Positions 11,331-25,108 of a DNA stretch of 64,000 bases are shown here, in pieces. Under the pieces are notes generated by a model, which had not been told where the DNA came from, made no database searches, and saw only the letters and a list, made by a program, of their open reading frames with translations. Positions within the stretch are counted from its first letter, which is position 1, and the number at the start of each line of letters is the position of its first letter. Source of the stretch: Trifolium pratense (taxonomy: Eukaryota; Streptophyta; Magnoliopsida; Fabales; Fabaceae); the NCBI RefSeq assembly GCF_020283565.1, contig NC_060062.1:6671322-6735321 (forward strand). Reading direction: 5' to 3'. Made by a program: the position numbers and the translations under genes.

Positions 11331-12523
11331 TACCGGTGTTTGAACCCTAGTTCCTAATTCCTATAATGTTTCTACCAATTGAGATATATTCCCGGAATTC
11401 AACTGAGCTACTTTTGGACTAAACAAGTAGATTTCATTCCAACCATATATAAATATTTGAATATAGGCAACAATATTGCATTTACTAGCCTCCGAATGTT
11501 GCGTAACTATAAGGAATGGGCATCCTAGTTGTAGCATCCAGCAAAGGAAACTAAACAATTAAAAAAGTTTAGTTCCCAAATTTGAAGTCCTTGTATAGAT
11601 ATGTACCAGAAAAATCCCAGACAAGAAATAAGCTTGTTGAGATCAAGAGTCTGACATATTCACATGTTTTATTGAATATATATTAATCTCATGAAGCATA
11701 TAGAAATTGGGTCATATGGCCCAACTTCCTACCTTATAAATGAATTCAAGGACCACGTATCTTATTTAATCAAACATATTATTGTCATCCATAAATGATA
11801 CCCCTCCATGTTAGGTTATGCTTGAAAAAGAAAATTGGGATTAGATATATTAAGATCTCTCAAATCAATAGTGAGGATTATTGTGAGTGTTATAAATGCT
11901 TGAAAAAGAAATTTGAATTAGATACATAAAGATATTAAATCAATGGTGAGGGCTATTGTGAGTCTTGTAAATTACGTGGTACCAAATTCAATTTCAATTG
12001 ATAAAAAAAGGTGAAGATTATTTAGAGATGTAATATGAGCCGATCAATTTCAAAAATGATGATTGAGATCAAGAAAACATGTAACTACGGGTTTTATTTA
12101 CTATAGTGAATCCGAATCCATGTAAAAGTGAAGCTTTGTGCATTAGTAAAAATCGGAGTTAGGACGTCAAAGTAGGACAACAAAGCTTCTAATGAGTTAA
12201 CCTTGAGACATTACAACCGAGGAATATGATGATATTCGATCATAATAAAGAGGGCCATCAAAGTGGTTTAGAATAACAAGGGAATTGTTAGATGAAGGTG
12301 GTGTTGCTGCAGTAGCTCGAGGGCACAAATGTTGGATTAGGACAAGGTAGTACGAGAATAAGACAGACGATGACAATAATATAATGAATGACGACAGTAA
12401 TTCGAAGACAATGTATTATTAGTGCACAAGTTTTTTTTCACGAATCTTGATCGAACTAACTTTCCATCATTTAAATAGGCTTAATTGCACATTTTTCACA
12501 TAAACTATCATAATCTGACGATT
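11331..12523. other. Intergenic DNA with a diverged ~78-bp tandem duplication
   Basis: No gene recognised. Around 11820-11975 a block of about 78 bp beginning GCTTGAAAAAGAAA is repeated once with roughly 80-85% similarity. The rest shows no feature I can support. Confidence 0.5.
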
Positions 12524-12526
12524 TTA

Positions 12527-13439
12527 GGGCCCGTTTGGTGCGCAGGATAGGATAGTGACAGGATAGGATATACAACAGGATAGTGATAGGATAGGATATC
12601 AGCAGGATAACAGTTATCCTATCCTGTGTTTGGTGCACACAGAATAACAAACATGATAACTATTATATCATATTTTTAATACATATTTGTTCATACCAAT
12701 ATGATAAGATACATAACATATTTAAATAACAAAATTACCCTCGTAAAACAATTGTTATTTGTTAAAAATTATATTGTAATACTTTGAATTTTATAAATAA
12801 AAATATAAATAAGTAATTGTACAAAAAGAAAAAGTAATCAAATAACTTTAAATTTTAAATACAAATCATGAGAAAATAAACAAATTAAGTTTTTTATATG
12901 AATCATGATCAAATAAATAACTCAATTATACATGTTAGATAAGCTAAATAAATATATGATATATGTAAATAATAAAACTACCATTGCAAAAGAATTATAT
13001 TTAAGTTGTTATTAAATTTAAATTAATATTCTTATTTTGCAATTTTTTAATAATTATTTTAATTTAAAATATTGTAATTTTAGAAGAATTTTGATTTTTT
13101 AGATTATATAAATTACAAAATTACCCTTGTGAGAAAATCACATATATATTTAAAAATTAATTATTTTATTATTAATTTACTATCAAATTATTTTATTAAT
13201 TTTCAATTTTTTATTTTAAAATATATTTTATAGAATAAATCAACGATTTATTTTTTTCTTGTCCTATCCTGCTGGTAACCCAGCTCAAATTCAGGATAAG
13301 GATTTTAACTAGAGAAACAGGATAGGATAAGCTTCAGGATTAACTTATCATATCCTGTTGTGTCACCAAACACTGGATTGAGACAGGATATGATATAGTT
13401 ATCCTATCCTGTCTCTTATCCTGTGCACCAAACGGGCCC
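12527..13439. mobile_element. PIF/Harbinger-type non-autonomous element
   Basis: A 913-bp unit begins GGGCCCGTTTGGTGC and ends with the inverse GCACCAAACGGGCCC, flanked by the canonical 3-bp target duplication TTA (12524-12526 and 13440-13442). Both ends carry many subterminal copies of ACAGGATAG/CTATCCTG, while the middle is AT-rich with no transposase ORF. Ends and target are diagnostic of Harbinger-related non-autonomous elements. Confidence 0.93.
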
Positions 13440-13442
13440 TTA

Positions 13443-13882
13443 GTTCCATTTTTTAAACTAGCAACAAGACATCAATATCAACAAATAACATGAACGATTA
13501 AACCAACACACCAGCATGTACAAGTGAATGACACAACCATCTATATTGTGATTGTTATACCACATAGTACATAAAATACGATTGTACTATTTGGATTACC
13601 CCTAAGTAATTCATTTTCATAGTTCCTTAGGAGTTAGGACCCCACTTATTTTTAGCCTCATCTTGCAAGACATTCAATTTCACATTGGACGTATGTTTCA
13701 ACTAGGAATAAACTTTTGACAACTATTTTTGTCTTGCACTGTTTATTCTTAGAAGTACTATGGTATTTTATTAATTTTTTATTTATTTACAAATTGGCAT
13801 CATTATAATATTTTTGATCAAGTAGTCTAGTGAATAGAAATTTCATAAATATAAATAAGAATGTTCGAAGTTTGAACATCAA

Positions 13883-13938
<56 letters not shown>

Positions 13939-15104
13939 AAATATGATATTTTTACCAACTAAATTAAATTTATAGGGACATAGTATGTATATTCATAAAA
14001 CTAACAATTTGATATTATGATTTTTTTGTGATTATTTGATAAATCCAAATTCATATAAAAACGTCACAATGAATCTTGAATCTAAGCTAACTCTGTTTCT
14101 CTGATCCAAATCTTGTTTTTTGCATTATAATTTTTTTAATCTTTTCTTAAGCAAATTGGATGCAAAGTTGCCTAGCTGTCATTTACAGATCATATGTTAA
14201 CTAGTCATATGTACATTTCATTATTATAAATTTATTATTTAGAGCAAGACAACTGCCATCCTTCTAGCTAAACTTATCTACAAATTAATGGCAAAAAAAA
14301 CAATGTATAATTAATTACTACTTGTGCCTAAGGATCCCATATGCCACATTGTTACATCACCATCACTACTATATTTGCCATAGCTTTAATGAGCATTGTT
14401 TTTTAATTTAGTGATTAGAAATTCACGTTTTAAGGTAAATAAGTGGGAGTGTAAATATTCAAATTCCAATTTATACATAATATATACAATATTTTTACTA
14501 ATAAAGTTATACCCACAGGAACATAAACACATCAGACATAGTATAGTATAAAATACATTTAAATTAGTCTTTGCATTAACCTGAAGAATGAGAAAATAAT
14601 AATAAAGAAACTAAAATTATATCAATATACAGTGTAAGGTGTCAATTATTGTGTCAAAATACTAACATTTTTAACTGTAATACACTGTATTGGAAAATTA
14701 TATATGTATATATAGAACCTTTACATCACAAAGATGAACTTTAGGTTTTATAACTGACCAGCAACATTTTTCTGACAAAATAAATAAACTATTTGTATTT
14801 ATCAGAATAATAATGTACATAAATTGTTATTTTTATGAGCATAAACGCAATGGTATTTTTTTTATTATTCTGATAACTATAAAAACTTTTAAAAATGCAA
14901 TCAAACACTATTAAAAAAATGAATTATCAACGGAAATTACAGACAAAGATAAAATTAGTCTCTAATCATGTCGTCTTTAACACGGATCAACGACTTAATT
15001 AAAGATAAATTTTATATTTTTTTATATGTAATTTTCAAAAATAATTCAACTTTTTCCAGTATTGAATAGAAAATTGAAATAGATTTACTCAATTCTCCTC
15101 AATT
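13443..15104. other. AT-rich DNA downstream of GPAT6
   Basis: No gene recognised between the Harbinger element and the GPAT6 stop codon. It includes a (TA)n tract (13885-13936). The 3' UTR of GPAT6 must lie in the right-hand part, but I see no clear poly(A) end. Confidence 0.5.
13885..13936. repeat. (TA)n microsatellite
   Basis: About 26 uninterrupted TA units. Confidence 0.98.
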
Positions 15105-18100
15105 TTAATCTTTCTTCTTAGATCCAACGATTCCATCTGTTCCAGCAAGAATAGCATACTTATCCTTCCTTGTTAAATTGGTGCATTCAAATCCAAGAGT
15201 CCCTCCAAGAACCCTTTGAATATAATTTGCAACTTCAATTGAAGATTTCCCTCCTTTGCAAGTCAATTCCAAAGGCAATTGATTCAAGAAAGTGATTTCA
15301 TAAGTTGGCATAGGGTTCATGAACACAAAATAAGGATCCAACAATTTGTGGCCGCGAGCCGATGTACCATAAAACAAACTCTGCTTAGTATTGATCGCGA
15401 CCGGGACAATCCTATCCGTTAATTCGGCAAAAAGAGCACTAAACCTCAATAGAAACGGTTCTCTACAAGTTGTTCCTTCAGGACAAATCACTAAATCCCC
15501 TTCTTCAAGCAATTTCTTTATATTCGCCGCATCTCTATCTCTTTCCCTAGAAAGCGCAACCGCTTTTATAGGCGAAATCATTTCGGTGAATTTACTTATG
15601 CTATAAGTTACACAACTTATTTGTCTTCCTAATGCAACTCCTGTAACAACTGGATCTAAAACTGTTCTATGGTTGCACACAAATAATACACCACTTTGAC
15701 CTTTTTTTGGTGGTGGTGGAGGAGTACCTTTTCTAATCACTCTTATTCCAAGTAATTTATAATTGTACCAAGCAAGTTTTTCAGGTAAAGGTATGTTGAG
15801 ATATACCCTTAAAATTGAAAGGATGATACCAATTGGCATCCATAAGAAGGTTAAGAGTGCAACTAGAGGAGTTGGTTTTTGGACTAATCTACCCTCATGA
15901 AAAATAATTGGGCTTAGAAGTTTGTTTCTTGGTAATGGGTCACATTTGGTCCTTGGCACCATGTATCCTTCCTGTAAGATGAAAAAAACAAATGAAATGT
16001 TTGAATTACTTTGTCTCATTTTTAGTTGATATCGGTGTAATTAAATTAAATTTAAATTTTTTTACTTATATAAATTCTGTTTAAGAGTCTGTGTGAATTG
16101 ACAAATTTGAACTTATGAACTGTCATAAGTGTTATGAGATTGTTTGAATGAACTTATGAAAACAACTTAATACATTTTTGATAAGTTTTTTTCAACTGAT
16201 TTTCATAAGTTCGTCAAGATAATTGATTAAAACAACTTATAGCATAAAAAAAAATAAAATTAATTATATCTTTTGCTATAGAAATAATTAAATAAACTTT
16301 ATACAAAATTATTTATTATGATAAGTGTTTATATTATAAGCTGTAAATAATTGTTTATATTATCAAGGCCTAAATGTGTCAACATTACTCCAGATGTAGG
16401 AAAAAAAGAACAAGGACAAATAAAATTTTAGAAAGTCAATCACAAGGATTGTACTTTCTTATGGATTTGAGTTACACTTTCCATACATTTTTATATGGTA
16501 CAATACAAGCTGTAGGACTTGGAAAGATTACTTTAGAACATGTAGGACATGAGAAACTTATGTATGGTGTCAGAAATCATCAATCTAAACTGAATTTGGT
16601 TTGGATTTAATTTTTTTTACTACTTACCTATGAATCTAACTCCATCTCACAACATTACCATTTTATTATATTAATTATTAATTTTTAAAAATTCTTCACA
16701 AGTATAAATCCAGTGAAATGTAATAATATGGGAATGACAACTTTAGAAAACAACAAATGGACAATAATTTGAATTAGGGGACTGGATTGCCTCCAGTGCA
16801 GTTTTCACTGCAGGAGGTCCAGTGTGAAATCCAACCATTCACTTTTTAAATAAAAAAATTAAAATTAAAGTGATAATAAAATGTAAGGCTGAGATGTTAC
16901 TGGACAGAAAACTGCACTGGAGAGATCCTCTCCCTTGAATTAGGGGACCAATACAAAGGTTAAGGCTAGTAAATATAGAAAAAGACAGGATGGAAAAGAC
17001 CAGGGGATGGAACAGTCTTGTTAGGAAACTTGAAAAACTATACACAAAAACCAGACATAAGATTTAAGAAATGATGAAGAGGTGCAATATTTACATGTTA
17101 TGTTCATTAATGCTCTCACCCAACATCAAAATATCAGGGGCCAATCTAATTTATTAATCATCATGTTGGAATTGTACGTGGTAGTTTTGTTGAGCATATA
17201 AACAGCTCAGAAAAGCTATCCACCTATCAAAAAAGGAAATTTGAAAAAGACTTCAACCAAAACAACACACATACACACGCGAGTGCGTGCACATACACTT
17301 CTTTTTTGTCAACCTTCCGGGATTTAGGAAAATGAGACTTAGTACGTAGGAGTTCGACCGCAAGATAAGTAAAATCTAACTTATTTAAATTTGAGTATTG
17401 TGATTTTGATCCCTAAATAATTTTTTTTGGTGCGATTTAATATCTTAATTTTTCAATTGTTATAAGTCTTTAATTAACAAATTGAATTGTTTAAATTACT
17501 TTTAGAATTCATTTAAGTAAAATAGAAAATAAGTCAAATTTATCCCTTTTAATTCCTTACCTCATATATATCCTACCAAATTTAGTTAGACTCCAAATTA
17601 TTTTATAAAATATTACAATGTTTTAAAAAATTTAGGTGAAAAATAGAAAATTTGATTGGTTAACAAAAAAAAGAACAAAATCACACATTTTCCGAATTAG
17701 ATTGACTATATACTATTCACACACATACACTTTTGTAAAAAATTGTCCTATATATAAGTTTCATTTCAAATTAATTACTATATTTTTTCTTTCAAATTTG
17801 TTATTTTTATTTTGAAGAAGCCAAAATATAATTTATTAGAACCTTTTGACACATTTTTACATAAAAAATAGTTTTTTATACATATTTATTTTTAAAATTA
17901 TTAATATACAAAATAGACACATTAAATATACTACTTTTATTAATATATGCAAAATTAAAATAGAAAAAATATACATTAATGGAAAAAAAAAAAGAAGGAT
18001 AAACAGACAGATATATATTGATATATTAGGTGAGCCAAATAAATTGTCTCCACAAATATACATATCTCTGGCCAATATTCTTTTGAAAAGAATGAATTGT

Positions 18101-19279
18101 CAATTTTTAATATTAAAATACATCTTAAGTTTTCAACAATCCATTCCATATTATATAGTCTATTATATTAACCAGTTCTTGAGCTGATACTATAAGTCTG
18201 TTTATAAAATGAAACATAAGACTAATTAATTTTTTTTATTTTTTTTTACGATGGAATTGAGGATCAAACTCAAAACCTTTAGCATATTACCCAAACCCTT
18301 CACCTCTAGACTAAACTCAATTGCTTTATGACTAATTAATTTTGATCATGAACTAATCAACATATATCAAATAATAAATTAAATTATTATATTTTAGTCT
18401 CAATAAACATAACTTAGTTGATATGTATTGTGATACTACAATATACAGGGAACAAAGTTTGAGCCTGAGATTTCATATTTATTCATTTTAAATGATGAAA
18501 TTCTAACTATTAGAGTATTTGACCGATAAAAAATATTATATTCCAATGCAAGTAAAAGGATTTACTTTTGTGTAAATATTGGTAAAAAGGTTAAAGTTAA
18601 CTGCAGTCACTTTTTATGCCATAAACTAACACATTATATAAATATAAAAATCACCAACCTTGCAAATGGACATGAAGTCAGAATCAGTTACACTGTCTCC
18701 CAGTCCTAAATCAGGTAAATTGTTACTTCCAAATTCTTTCATAACTGCCTCTTTCTTGTGTTCACCAACAAGAACACCAGGTTCCTTAACAAACCCACTT
18801 GCCCTCCCTGTTTTTGTAACCATCAATTCAGTTCCAAGAACCTTATCAACTCCCAAAAATGTCTTAACAAAAGGCTCAACCATCAACCTCGGACTCGCCG
18901 TGATAATATATCGTTTCCCGAATGAATTGAACACTCTCCATGTCTCCGGATGCACGTCCTCAGCATAAAACCTAGGCAACACTGATCGAGAAACAATTTC
19001 AATGTCTCGAATTCTTAGTCCTGCGAACGTGACAAAGATCAATGTTTTGATAGCCAAGGTCTCAGAGACGAATAAGTACGTGAAATATACGAAAGGGACT
19101 AAGGATAAGAGAACTAGTGCTCTTAGAATGCTTCCGGCTTCGAGTGCGATGAGCATGTAATATGGAAAAGCACTTCGCGACACAAGAAGCGTACCATCTA
19201 AGTCCGATGCCACGGTTTGGTTTGATCTATCTTTTGTGCTACATTTAGAAATTGGTTGAAAAAGAGGAAAGGCTCCCAT
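15105..19279 (-). CDS. GPAT6: sn-2 glycerol-3-phosphate acyltransferase, GPAT6 type (cutin)
   Basis: Two exons on the minus strand: 18659-19279 (207 codons) and 15105-15971 (288 codons plus stop). They join in phase 0 across a 2.7-kb GT-AG intron (donor AAG|GTTGGT, acceptor TTACAG|GAAGG), giving 495 residues; family members are about 500. The N-terminal HAD-like phosphatase domain has DLDGTLL (Asp26, Asp28) and [10 protein letters not shown] (Asp195, Asp199), which are intact in the GPAT4/6/8 clade. The C-terminal acyltransferase has NHRTVLDP (His308, Asp313) and [12 protein letters not shown] (from about 371). Family knowledge: these ER enzymes acylate the sn-2 position and remove phosphate, yielding 2-monoacylglycerol for cutin. 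The MGAxxxFxPISKC...KDRSNQTVA start and overall sequence are closer to GPAT6 than to the mycorrhizal RAM2 enzyme, but both belong to this group. A TATA-like TATAATAT lies about 100 bp upstream (near 19383). Confidence 0.93.
16778..16934. mobile_element. Mutator-type MITE in the GPAT6 intron
   Basis: A 157-bp non-coding unit with inverted ends: GGGACTGGATTGCCTCCAG at the left, and CTGCACTGGAGAGATCC then TCTCCC at the right. Both share CTCCAGTGCAG. The 9-bp target duplication TTGAATTAG (16769-16777 and 16935-16943) is typical of Mutator-like elements. It belongs to the same family as the unit at 31593-31946. Confidence 0.87.
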
Positions 19280-20915
19280 GATATAATTGTGTAAATTTTT
19301 AGAAAGGAAGAGAAAAAATGAGTTTTTTTTGCTAAGATGTTTTGTGAAGGGAAGATAGGATTGGTTGAGCTAGCTATAGATATTATAGTTGGCTCAAAGA
19401 TGTTATGAGGAGAGAGAGGGTCATGAAGGGGTTTTTAAAGGACTAAGGAAGGGTATGGTAATGTTGGTGAACAATTTAGAGAAAGATAATTATTAATTCA
19501 ACGTAATATAATAATATGTGGTGCCAACTTTTGAGAAAGAAATATTTAATTCAATATGACTAGCTAGCAATATGTAGTTCCAATAAATAGTGATAAAGTA
19601 GGATGCAACTCGTATATTCTTAAAAAATATGAGTTAATTAAATTCTTGTAAAAGAGAATTTCATCGGTGGATAATATACATACAAAAAAATTTGTTAGTG
19701 ATATTTATGACCTTGAGACTTATCACATAGTCTTAACGAATCATTATGACTTATTCACCTTACTATAGTACTAAAAAAATTAAGGATTAAATATATTTTT
19801 GGTTTCTATAAAATCATGTTTTTCCAATTTTAATTTCTATAAAATTTTAATATTAATTTTATTCTTTCAAAATATTATAGATTGTAAGAATAGTCCTTAT
19901 ATTAATTTTTTTTTTTTACAAAAAATGGACACTTTTATTTCCTCGAAAATGCGAATAAGGACTAAAAGTGAATAAAAAAATTTAGAGACTAAACTTAAAA
20001 CCTCGTGATTTTGTAAGCTCATTTGGATTTTTGACTTATTTTTGAGTTTATGCAAATAAATAAACTTTTATGTTAATTTATAAGTTTTCACTGACAAAAT
20101 TTGTATATTTATAAGCTGTTTTCTCATAAACTACCTTAAAAAACATATAATAATACATAAAAACTTATTTATTAGTATAAGCTGTTTTCACTAATAAGAT
20201 ATTTTTTATTATATTTAGTTTCCTTATCTAGTATTGCAGGAACACTAGTTAACATTTTTCGATATAAAATAAAATAAATAATATGTGCTACATAACATAA
20301 GGATGGGAAGTTTCTTATAGACAAAGATAGAAAAACAGAGAAGACTTTTAGTTTAGTGGAATGAACAAGGAAAAGAATTAAAGGAAAAGAAAAAAGAGTA
20401 AAAAAAGTAGTGTGTGTTAATTTTGGCGTGTGTGATAGGGAAGTTGTTGTTATGAGGAAAGAAAGAAAGAAAGAAAGAAAGAAAGAGTCTTTGAAGTAGT
20501 TGAGGGTTGATACCAATAGTTGTGTTACATTCAATTAGAGCCTACTTTTTAGTTTATTGACGCCGGCCTTTGCTGCCTAATAAAATCAAAGCCTGAACGG
20601 TTTGCTTTCATAGTTGTGTTTTCTTTCATTAATTTGCCTATCTGCTTGTTTAATTCTATATAACTTTATTATAGTTTATAGTATAAAGAAAATAACTTTA
20701 TTAGTGTAAGATTATACTATGTCTAATTAAGACAACATGTTGCAAGTACCTTGGCAATTCAATAATGTTTTATGAAATTTATTTTAGTTTCATACACTGT
20801 GAATAAACAGTTTATACAATGTTAAGTCTTAAAACTTTGTATTGCTATGCTAACTTTTGAGCATGTGTATTTTAGGAGAATGCTAAACAATGCTTCCTAG
20901 ATACTCTTTCAAGCA
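19280..20915. other. GPAT6 upstream region and AT-rich intergenic DNA
   Basis: The first few hundred bases should contain the GPAT6 promoter and 5' UTR. Beyond that I see AT-rich sequence and a (GAAA)n tract at about 20458-20486. No gene recognised. Confidence 0.5.
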
Positions 20916-20923
20916 CCTTAAAT

Positions 20924-21355
20924 TAGGGATGACAAAAAAATCCAAACCTGAGAGACCCACCCGAACTCAAACTCAAGTCAACGGGCGAAATTCGATTTGA
21001 CTGAGTTTGAGTTTGGCTTCGGGTGACATCCGATAATATGGGTGTGGGTTTAGTATCAGTCAAACACACACCCAAAACTCATACACCCACCCGAAATATT
21101 TTATAATTACCTAATTACCCCCATAGTCTCTCCCTCAATTTTCTTGGAAGACTTTAATTTTATTTGTAATTTAATTTCTTGATAGTCTATGTTTTAATTT
21201 CTTGAAAATCTATTTTGAATTTTCTTGGAAGACCTTAATTTTAGTTGTAATTTAATTCAAAGTCTATGTTGGAATTTAATTTCTTAAATTTGCAAATTAT
21301 TTTCAAATGTGTTGCGGGTTTGGGTTTGGGTGGAAAAAACCCGTTGTCATCCCTA
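20924..21355. mobile_element. hAT-type MITE
   Basis: A 432-bp unit begins TAGGGATGACAA and ends TTGTCATCCCTA, flanked by an 8-bp target duplication CCTTAAAT (20916-20923 and 21356-21363). Inside both ends are GGGT/ACCC-rich stretches of the kind seen in many plant hAT MITEs. No ORF. Confidence 0.93.
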
Positions 21356-22366
21356 CCTTAAATAGGAAGGTATTGTGAAGTCAACGCATTAGAAATTGAA
21401 ATGTTTTACTTTTTAAATAAATAATATCTTTAAATGGAATGGTTAAAGAGTGTCTCACGAACACATGTTAGCAAGAACTTATATTTTGTATCTTATATAT
21501 ACTCATTTGAAAAAGAAAAGAAAAAAAAATATGGTTGGTAACTTTTTTTTTTGAGTTTGTAATTTATTTTGACTAGTTTATAAAGATATTTTTTATTTTT
21601 TATGAGTTTATAATTTATTTTGACTAGTTTATAATTTATTTTGGTAAGCTATAATTGAATAGTTTATAGCTTTCAATTTCACCCTCGTCACTTAAAAAGT
21701 TAAATATTAGTTAAATATATTTTTTCTATATCATTTCATACTTATAGCGGTATTTAATAAAAATGCATAAACTATTAATTTTGATGAGCTCAATAACATA
21801 TTAAATGATTTTCAATTTCTTTTAAAAAAATTATGTTAAATTGGACAATTGGTTCCTTAACTTATCGATTGGTTTCATATTGGTCTCTTAACTAATTAAT
21901 GTTACAAATTGATCTCTTAACTTTAATTATATTTGTCATATTAGTCATTTCCGTTAATTTTTTCAAAAAACGTTAACTTTTGCTTACAATGTGGCCACGT
22001 AACACAATGAAATGGGTGTTATGTTGTAAAAGAAAATCTGTCAATAGTCATTTTCTACGATAACACTCCCTTTTTAACAAGTTGATATAGTGTACTTATA
22101 TTCGGTTTGGGAAAGGTGTTTGAACTCATAATCAAATTTACTAGCACACAATATTACCCATAAATAAATCATTTATGCGCACATACAACTAGGGATGATC
22201 GTATCCGAACTAATTCAAAAGTAAAACCGCAAACCGAACCAATCCAAACCGAAACTGCAAAAAACCGCATTTAGTTTTAACCGCACGGATCATTTTTTCT
22301 TCTAAATCGCACGATTTGGTTTGGTTTGCGGTTTTCATTTCAGAAAACTGAACCAAACCAAACCGC

Positions 22367-25108
22367 TGAAGTGGAAGAAATAGTCACAAGAAAGGGGGGG
22401 TTTGAATTGTGACCCTTTTAAAAATTAATCCTGCAATCTACTAAATTGATCTCAAGTGTATACTTGGATAAATGTTAGTGAATTAAAAATCAGATTGTTC
22501 TAAGAACAATCTCAACTGCGTGAGAATTTCAAAGTAACTGTAAATGAAGTGTTTCGTGTGATGCGTGTTTACAGAAAATAAAGAGTTAAAGGTTAGAGAG
22601 ATTCACACACAAAGATTATACTGGTTCACCCAAATCTTGGGCTAGTCCAGTCCCCACGCCTGTGAGTTTTCACTATGATCTTGAGATACTACCGATCTCA
22701 AATACAAATCTTCTTTGATCTAAAACAAGATCAAAAACCTCTAAGCCCTACAAGCTTGATCTACCTCAGCCTTACAGAGGTGTCACTCAATCAATAGTTA
22801 CGTATTGACTTGAGCCATCTTCTTTTACAAAGGAAGTTGTTCTGGATCTAAGCTTATACACAAACTCAAAACTAGTTTGAGAAGCTTATACAAAATACAC
22901 TCAGTAATATTGTGATCCAATAGGTTGTTAGAGAGCTGGAGTGTGAGTGGTAAAATTGAGAGACAAAGATACAACCACTCAAAAGTGGGTTATGTTGAAA
23001 AGTGGTCTCTTGAGAAATTTGCTTGTAGAAACTCAAAGGTTGTTTGAGAAGCAAATAGAAACACTCAGTAAACTCAGAAATATGATGTGAATGAAGAGCC
23101 TGAGTTTGAGTGATGAAAGAAGAGCTTTATGACTTGTAGACAAAAACAAGTATTTGATGATTTTTAGCTTAAACTCTTGCTCTTTCTCTTGGATTTGCTT
23201 GCCTTTTATAGATGCTTGCTTGAGGTTGAAGCTTGGCCTTCAAGTATATCAGTTAGAGGGCAAAAAAGAGCTGTTACTCAATGCTCCACAAGCAGCAGAC
23301 AACTTCTGCATATTTGACAGGTTCTCTGTTCAGTCTTGGAACAGTCTTGAACTTCATTTTGCTTTGATCCACAAGAGCCAAATATGTGTGAGCTGTAAGC
23401 AAGTACAAATGAGTTGTTTCCTGCATCCTTCCAATGTCAGAGGTCAGATATAGCCGTTTGGAACCTCAGTAAAAGGACTCATGACAGTTGGAGATGGTTT
23501 TGCAAAACTGTGTGCAGGAACGTTCTTGAATCAGTCTTGAACCAGTCTTGATTTCCATTTGGCTTTGATCCATAAGATCCAAATGTGTGTGAGCTGTTAC
23601 CAAGTACATATGAGTTGTTTCTTACTTCCTTCCACTGTCATGTATCAGATATAGCCGTTTGGATACTCAGAAAAGGACTTATGACAGTTGGAAATGGTTT
23701 TGAAAAACTGTGTGCAGGATCAGTCTTGCATCAGTCTTGAAACAATCTTGACTGCACCAGCCAATTGTGATGAACCTTCATCCTTCCTTCCTTGTGATGT
23801 GCAGCTGTTCAAATAGGCTTGAGGACACTTCAGAGATAGCATTAGCTTGGGAATAAACCAGCTGGAATAGTACAAGAGCATATGAGACAAAAAGTACTTC
23901 TATGACACCACCATTGAAGAATGTTCCAACATAGTCATTTTGCAAGTACATCACAACTCATAGTTCATAATGTGTTGTTGCAATCTGATTGGCCTATGAT
24001 ATATGATCAAGTATTTTCATTGGATGATCAATACCATAAAAGATCATAAAAGATCAAACTTATAATTCATTGCATGAATTATGACTAGGAAAGGTATATG
24101 CTCATTTTCCATCAAAAGTGTTGATCCAAAAAGATATTATCTTCTGTAGAGATTTGATCCATATTTCCTTTGTAAAGTGCTTATTTGTTTTGTCCAAAGT
24201 TGACTTATAAAATCAGAAAGCACTTAATCCAAAATGTGCTTATATTCAAAAGTGCAGTCTGTCTGTTAAGAATGTTCTCAGATCATTCTTGAAACAGTAT
24301 CTCAAGATTTTCTTAAGGAGGGATCTTCATGTTGCTGCAAAACTTTCCACAATTCCTCTTGATGTTTTGCACACATTGTTGCTTGTTCATTGAATACTTT
24401 GAGATGCTTTAAGTGGAGGCGTGGGAGTACTCATCATGAGGATTATCATTTTCTAGCTTAGACAATGATTGAAACTTTTATGCCTTGTGGTGCATAAACT
24501 CCTTTGTAAATTCATGGAAAATCATTCTTAGATCATTCTTGTCTTGAGAAGCTAAGATGAAACTTTGAGTAGGTTTTGAAGATCTTCAACATATGCATCA
24601 TTTGCATTGATGTTAATTGTAGTAGTAAATCCTCAAAGCATGTAACAAAACTCAATGTGAGCTTTGACATGATAACATCAAATATGTTCTTCTATAGCTC
24701 GTGATGCAAGTATTTCCATCAACTATGATCTTCATATTCTTCCTTGAATCTTTAATACTCATTGTGAACCTTGTGGTGATGAGGAAGACTATTAACCATG
24801 AAACTTGCTTTCTTGTTTGAATCTTCAAATGAAACCTCTTATGATTCAAACAACATCCTTTAAAAATCTTCATGAAGCTTGTGATGCTATTGTTATGATC
24901 ATCTGATGCTACTCCGATTCTTTCATTGTTTGAGTATATAAAATGTAATTGTTGATGTGAGTGGCTTCTAGCTTGTCCACTTTTGTCATTACCTATCTTT
25001 CAACAAAAACTCAAGTGCAAACATCAATAGATCACCATTCATAAAACTTAAGATTTATTCCATAAGGTTTGTTGTCATTAAAACACTAAAATGGATTTTG
25101 CCTCAACA
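22367..25108. mobile_element. Solo LTR (2.7 kb) inside the hAT element
   Basis: This 2742-bp non-coding block begins TGAAGTGGAAG and ends GCCTCAACA. It has the TG...CA ends of LTRs and a perfect 5-bp target duplication ACCGC (22362-22366 and 25109-25113). No gag-pol sequence, primer site or second LTR is visible inside. A run of seven Gs and a GTTTGAATTGTGACCC stretch near the left end recall long Copia (SIRE/Maximus-like) LTRs, but the family is an inference. A roughly 200-bp internal tandem repeat is listed separately. Confidence 0.85.
23340..23735. repeat. ~200-bp tandem duplication inside the solo LTR
   Basis: The block containing GCTTTGATCC, GTGTGAGCTGT, AGATATAGCCGTTTGGA and ATGACAGTTGGA occurs from about 23340 and again about 201 bp later, at roughly 85-90% similarity by eye. 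Confidence 0.85.

Noticed and set aside
11330..11400. A SINE-like stretch with GTTTGAACCC (box B-like)
   Set aside because: No box A, no defined ends and no target duplication.
17846..18187. 113-aa plus-strand ORF in the GPAT6 intron
   Set aside because: Lys/Ile/Asn-rich translation of AT-rich intron DNA, without motifs.
18225..18330. Another possible SINE tail (GGATCAAACTCAAAACC)
   Set aside because: Only a vague resemblance; boundaries and promoter boxes could not be shown.
15105..19279. Naming the GPAT as RAM2 (mycorrhizal GPAT)
   Set aside because: The N-terminus (PISKC...KDRSNQTVA), the exon 2 start [10 protein letters not shown] and the C-terminus resemble GPAT6 more closely. A tree would settle it.
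22872..24873. Short ORFs inside the 2.7-kb solo LTR
   Set aside because: No conserved protein motif; LTR sequence is not expected to code.
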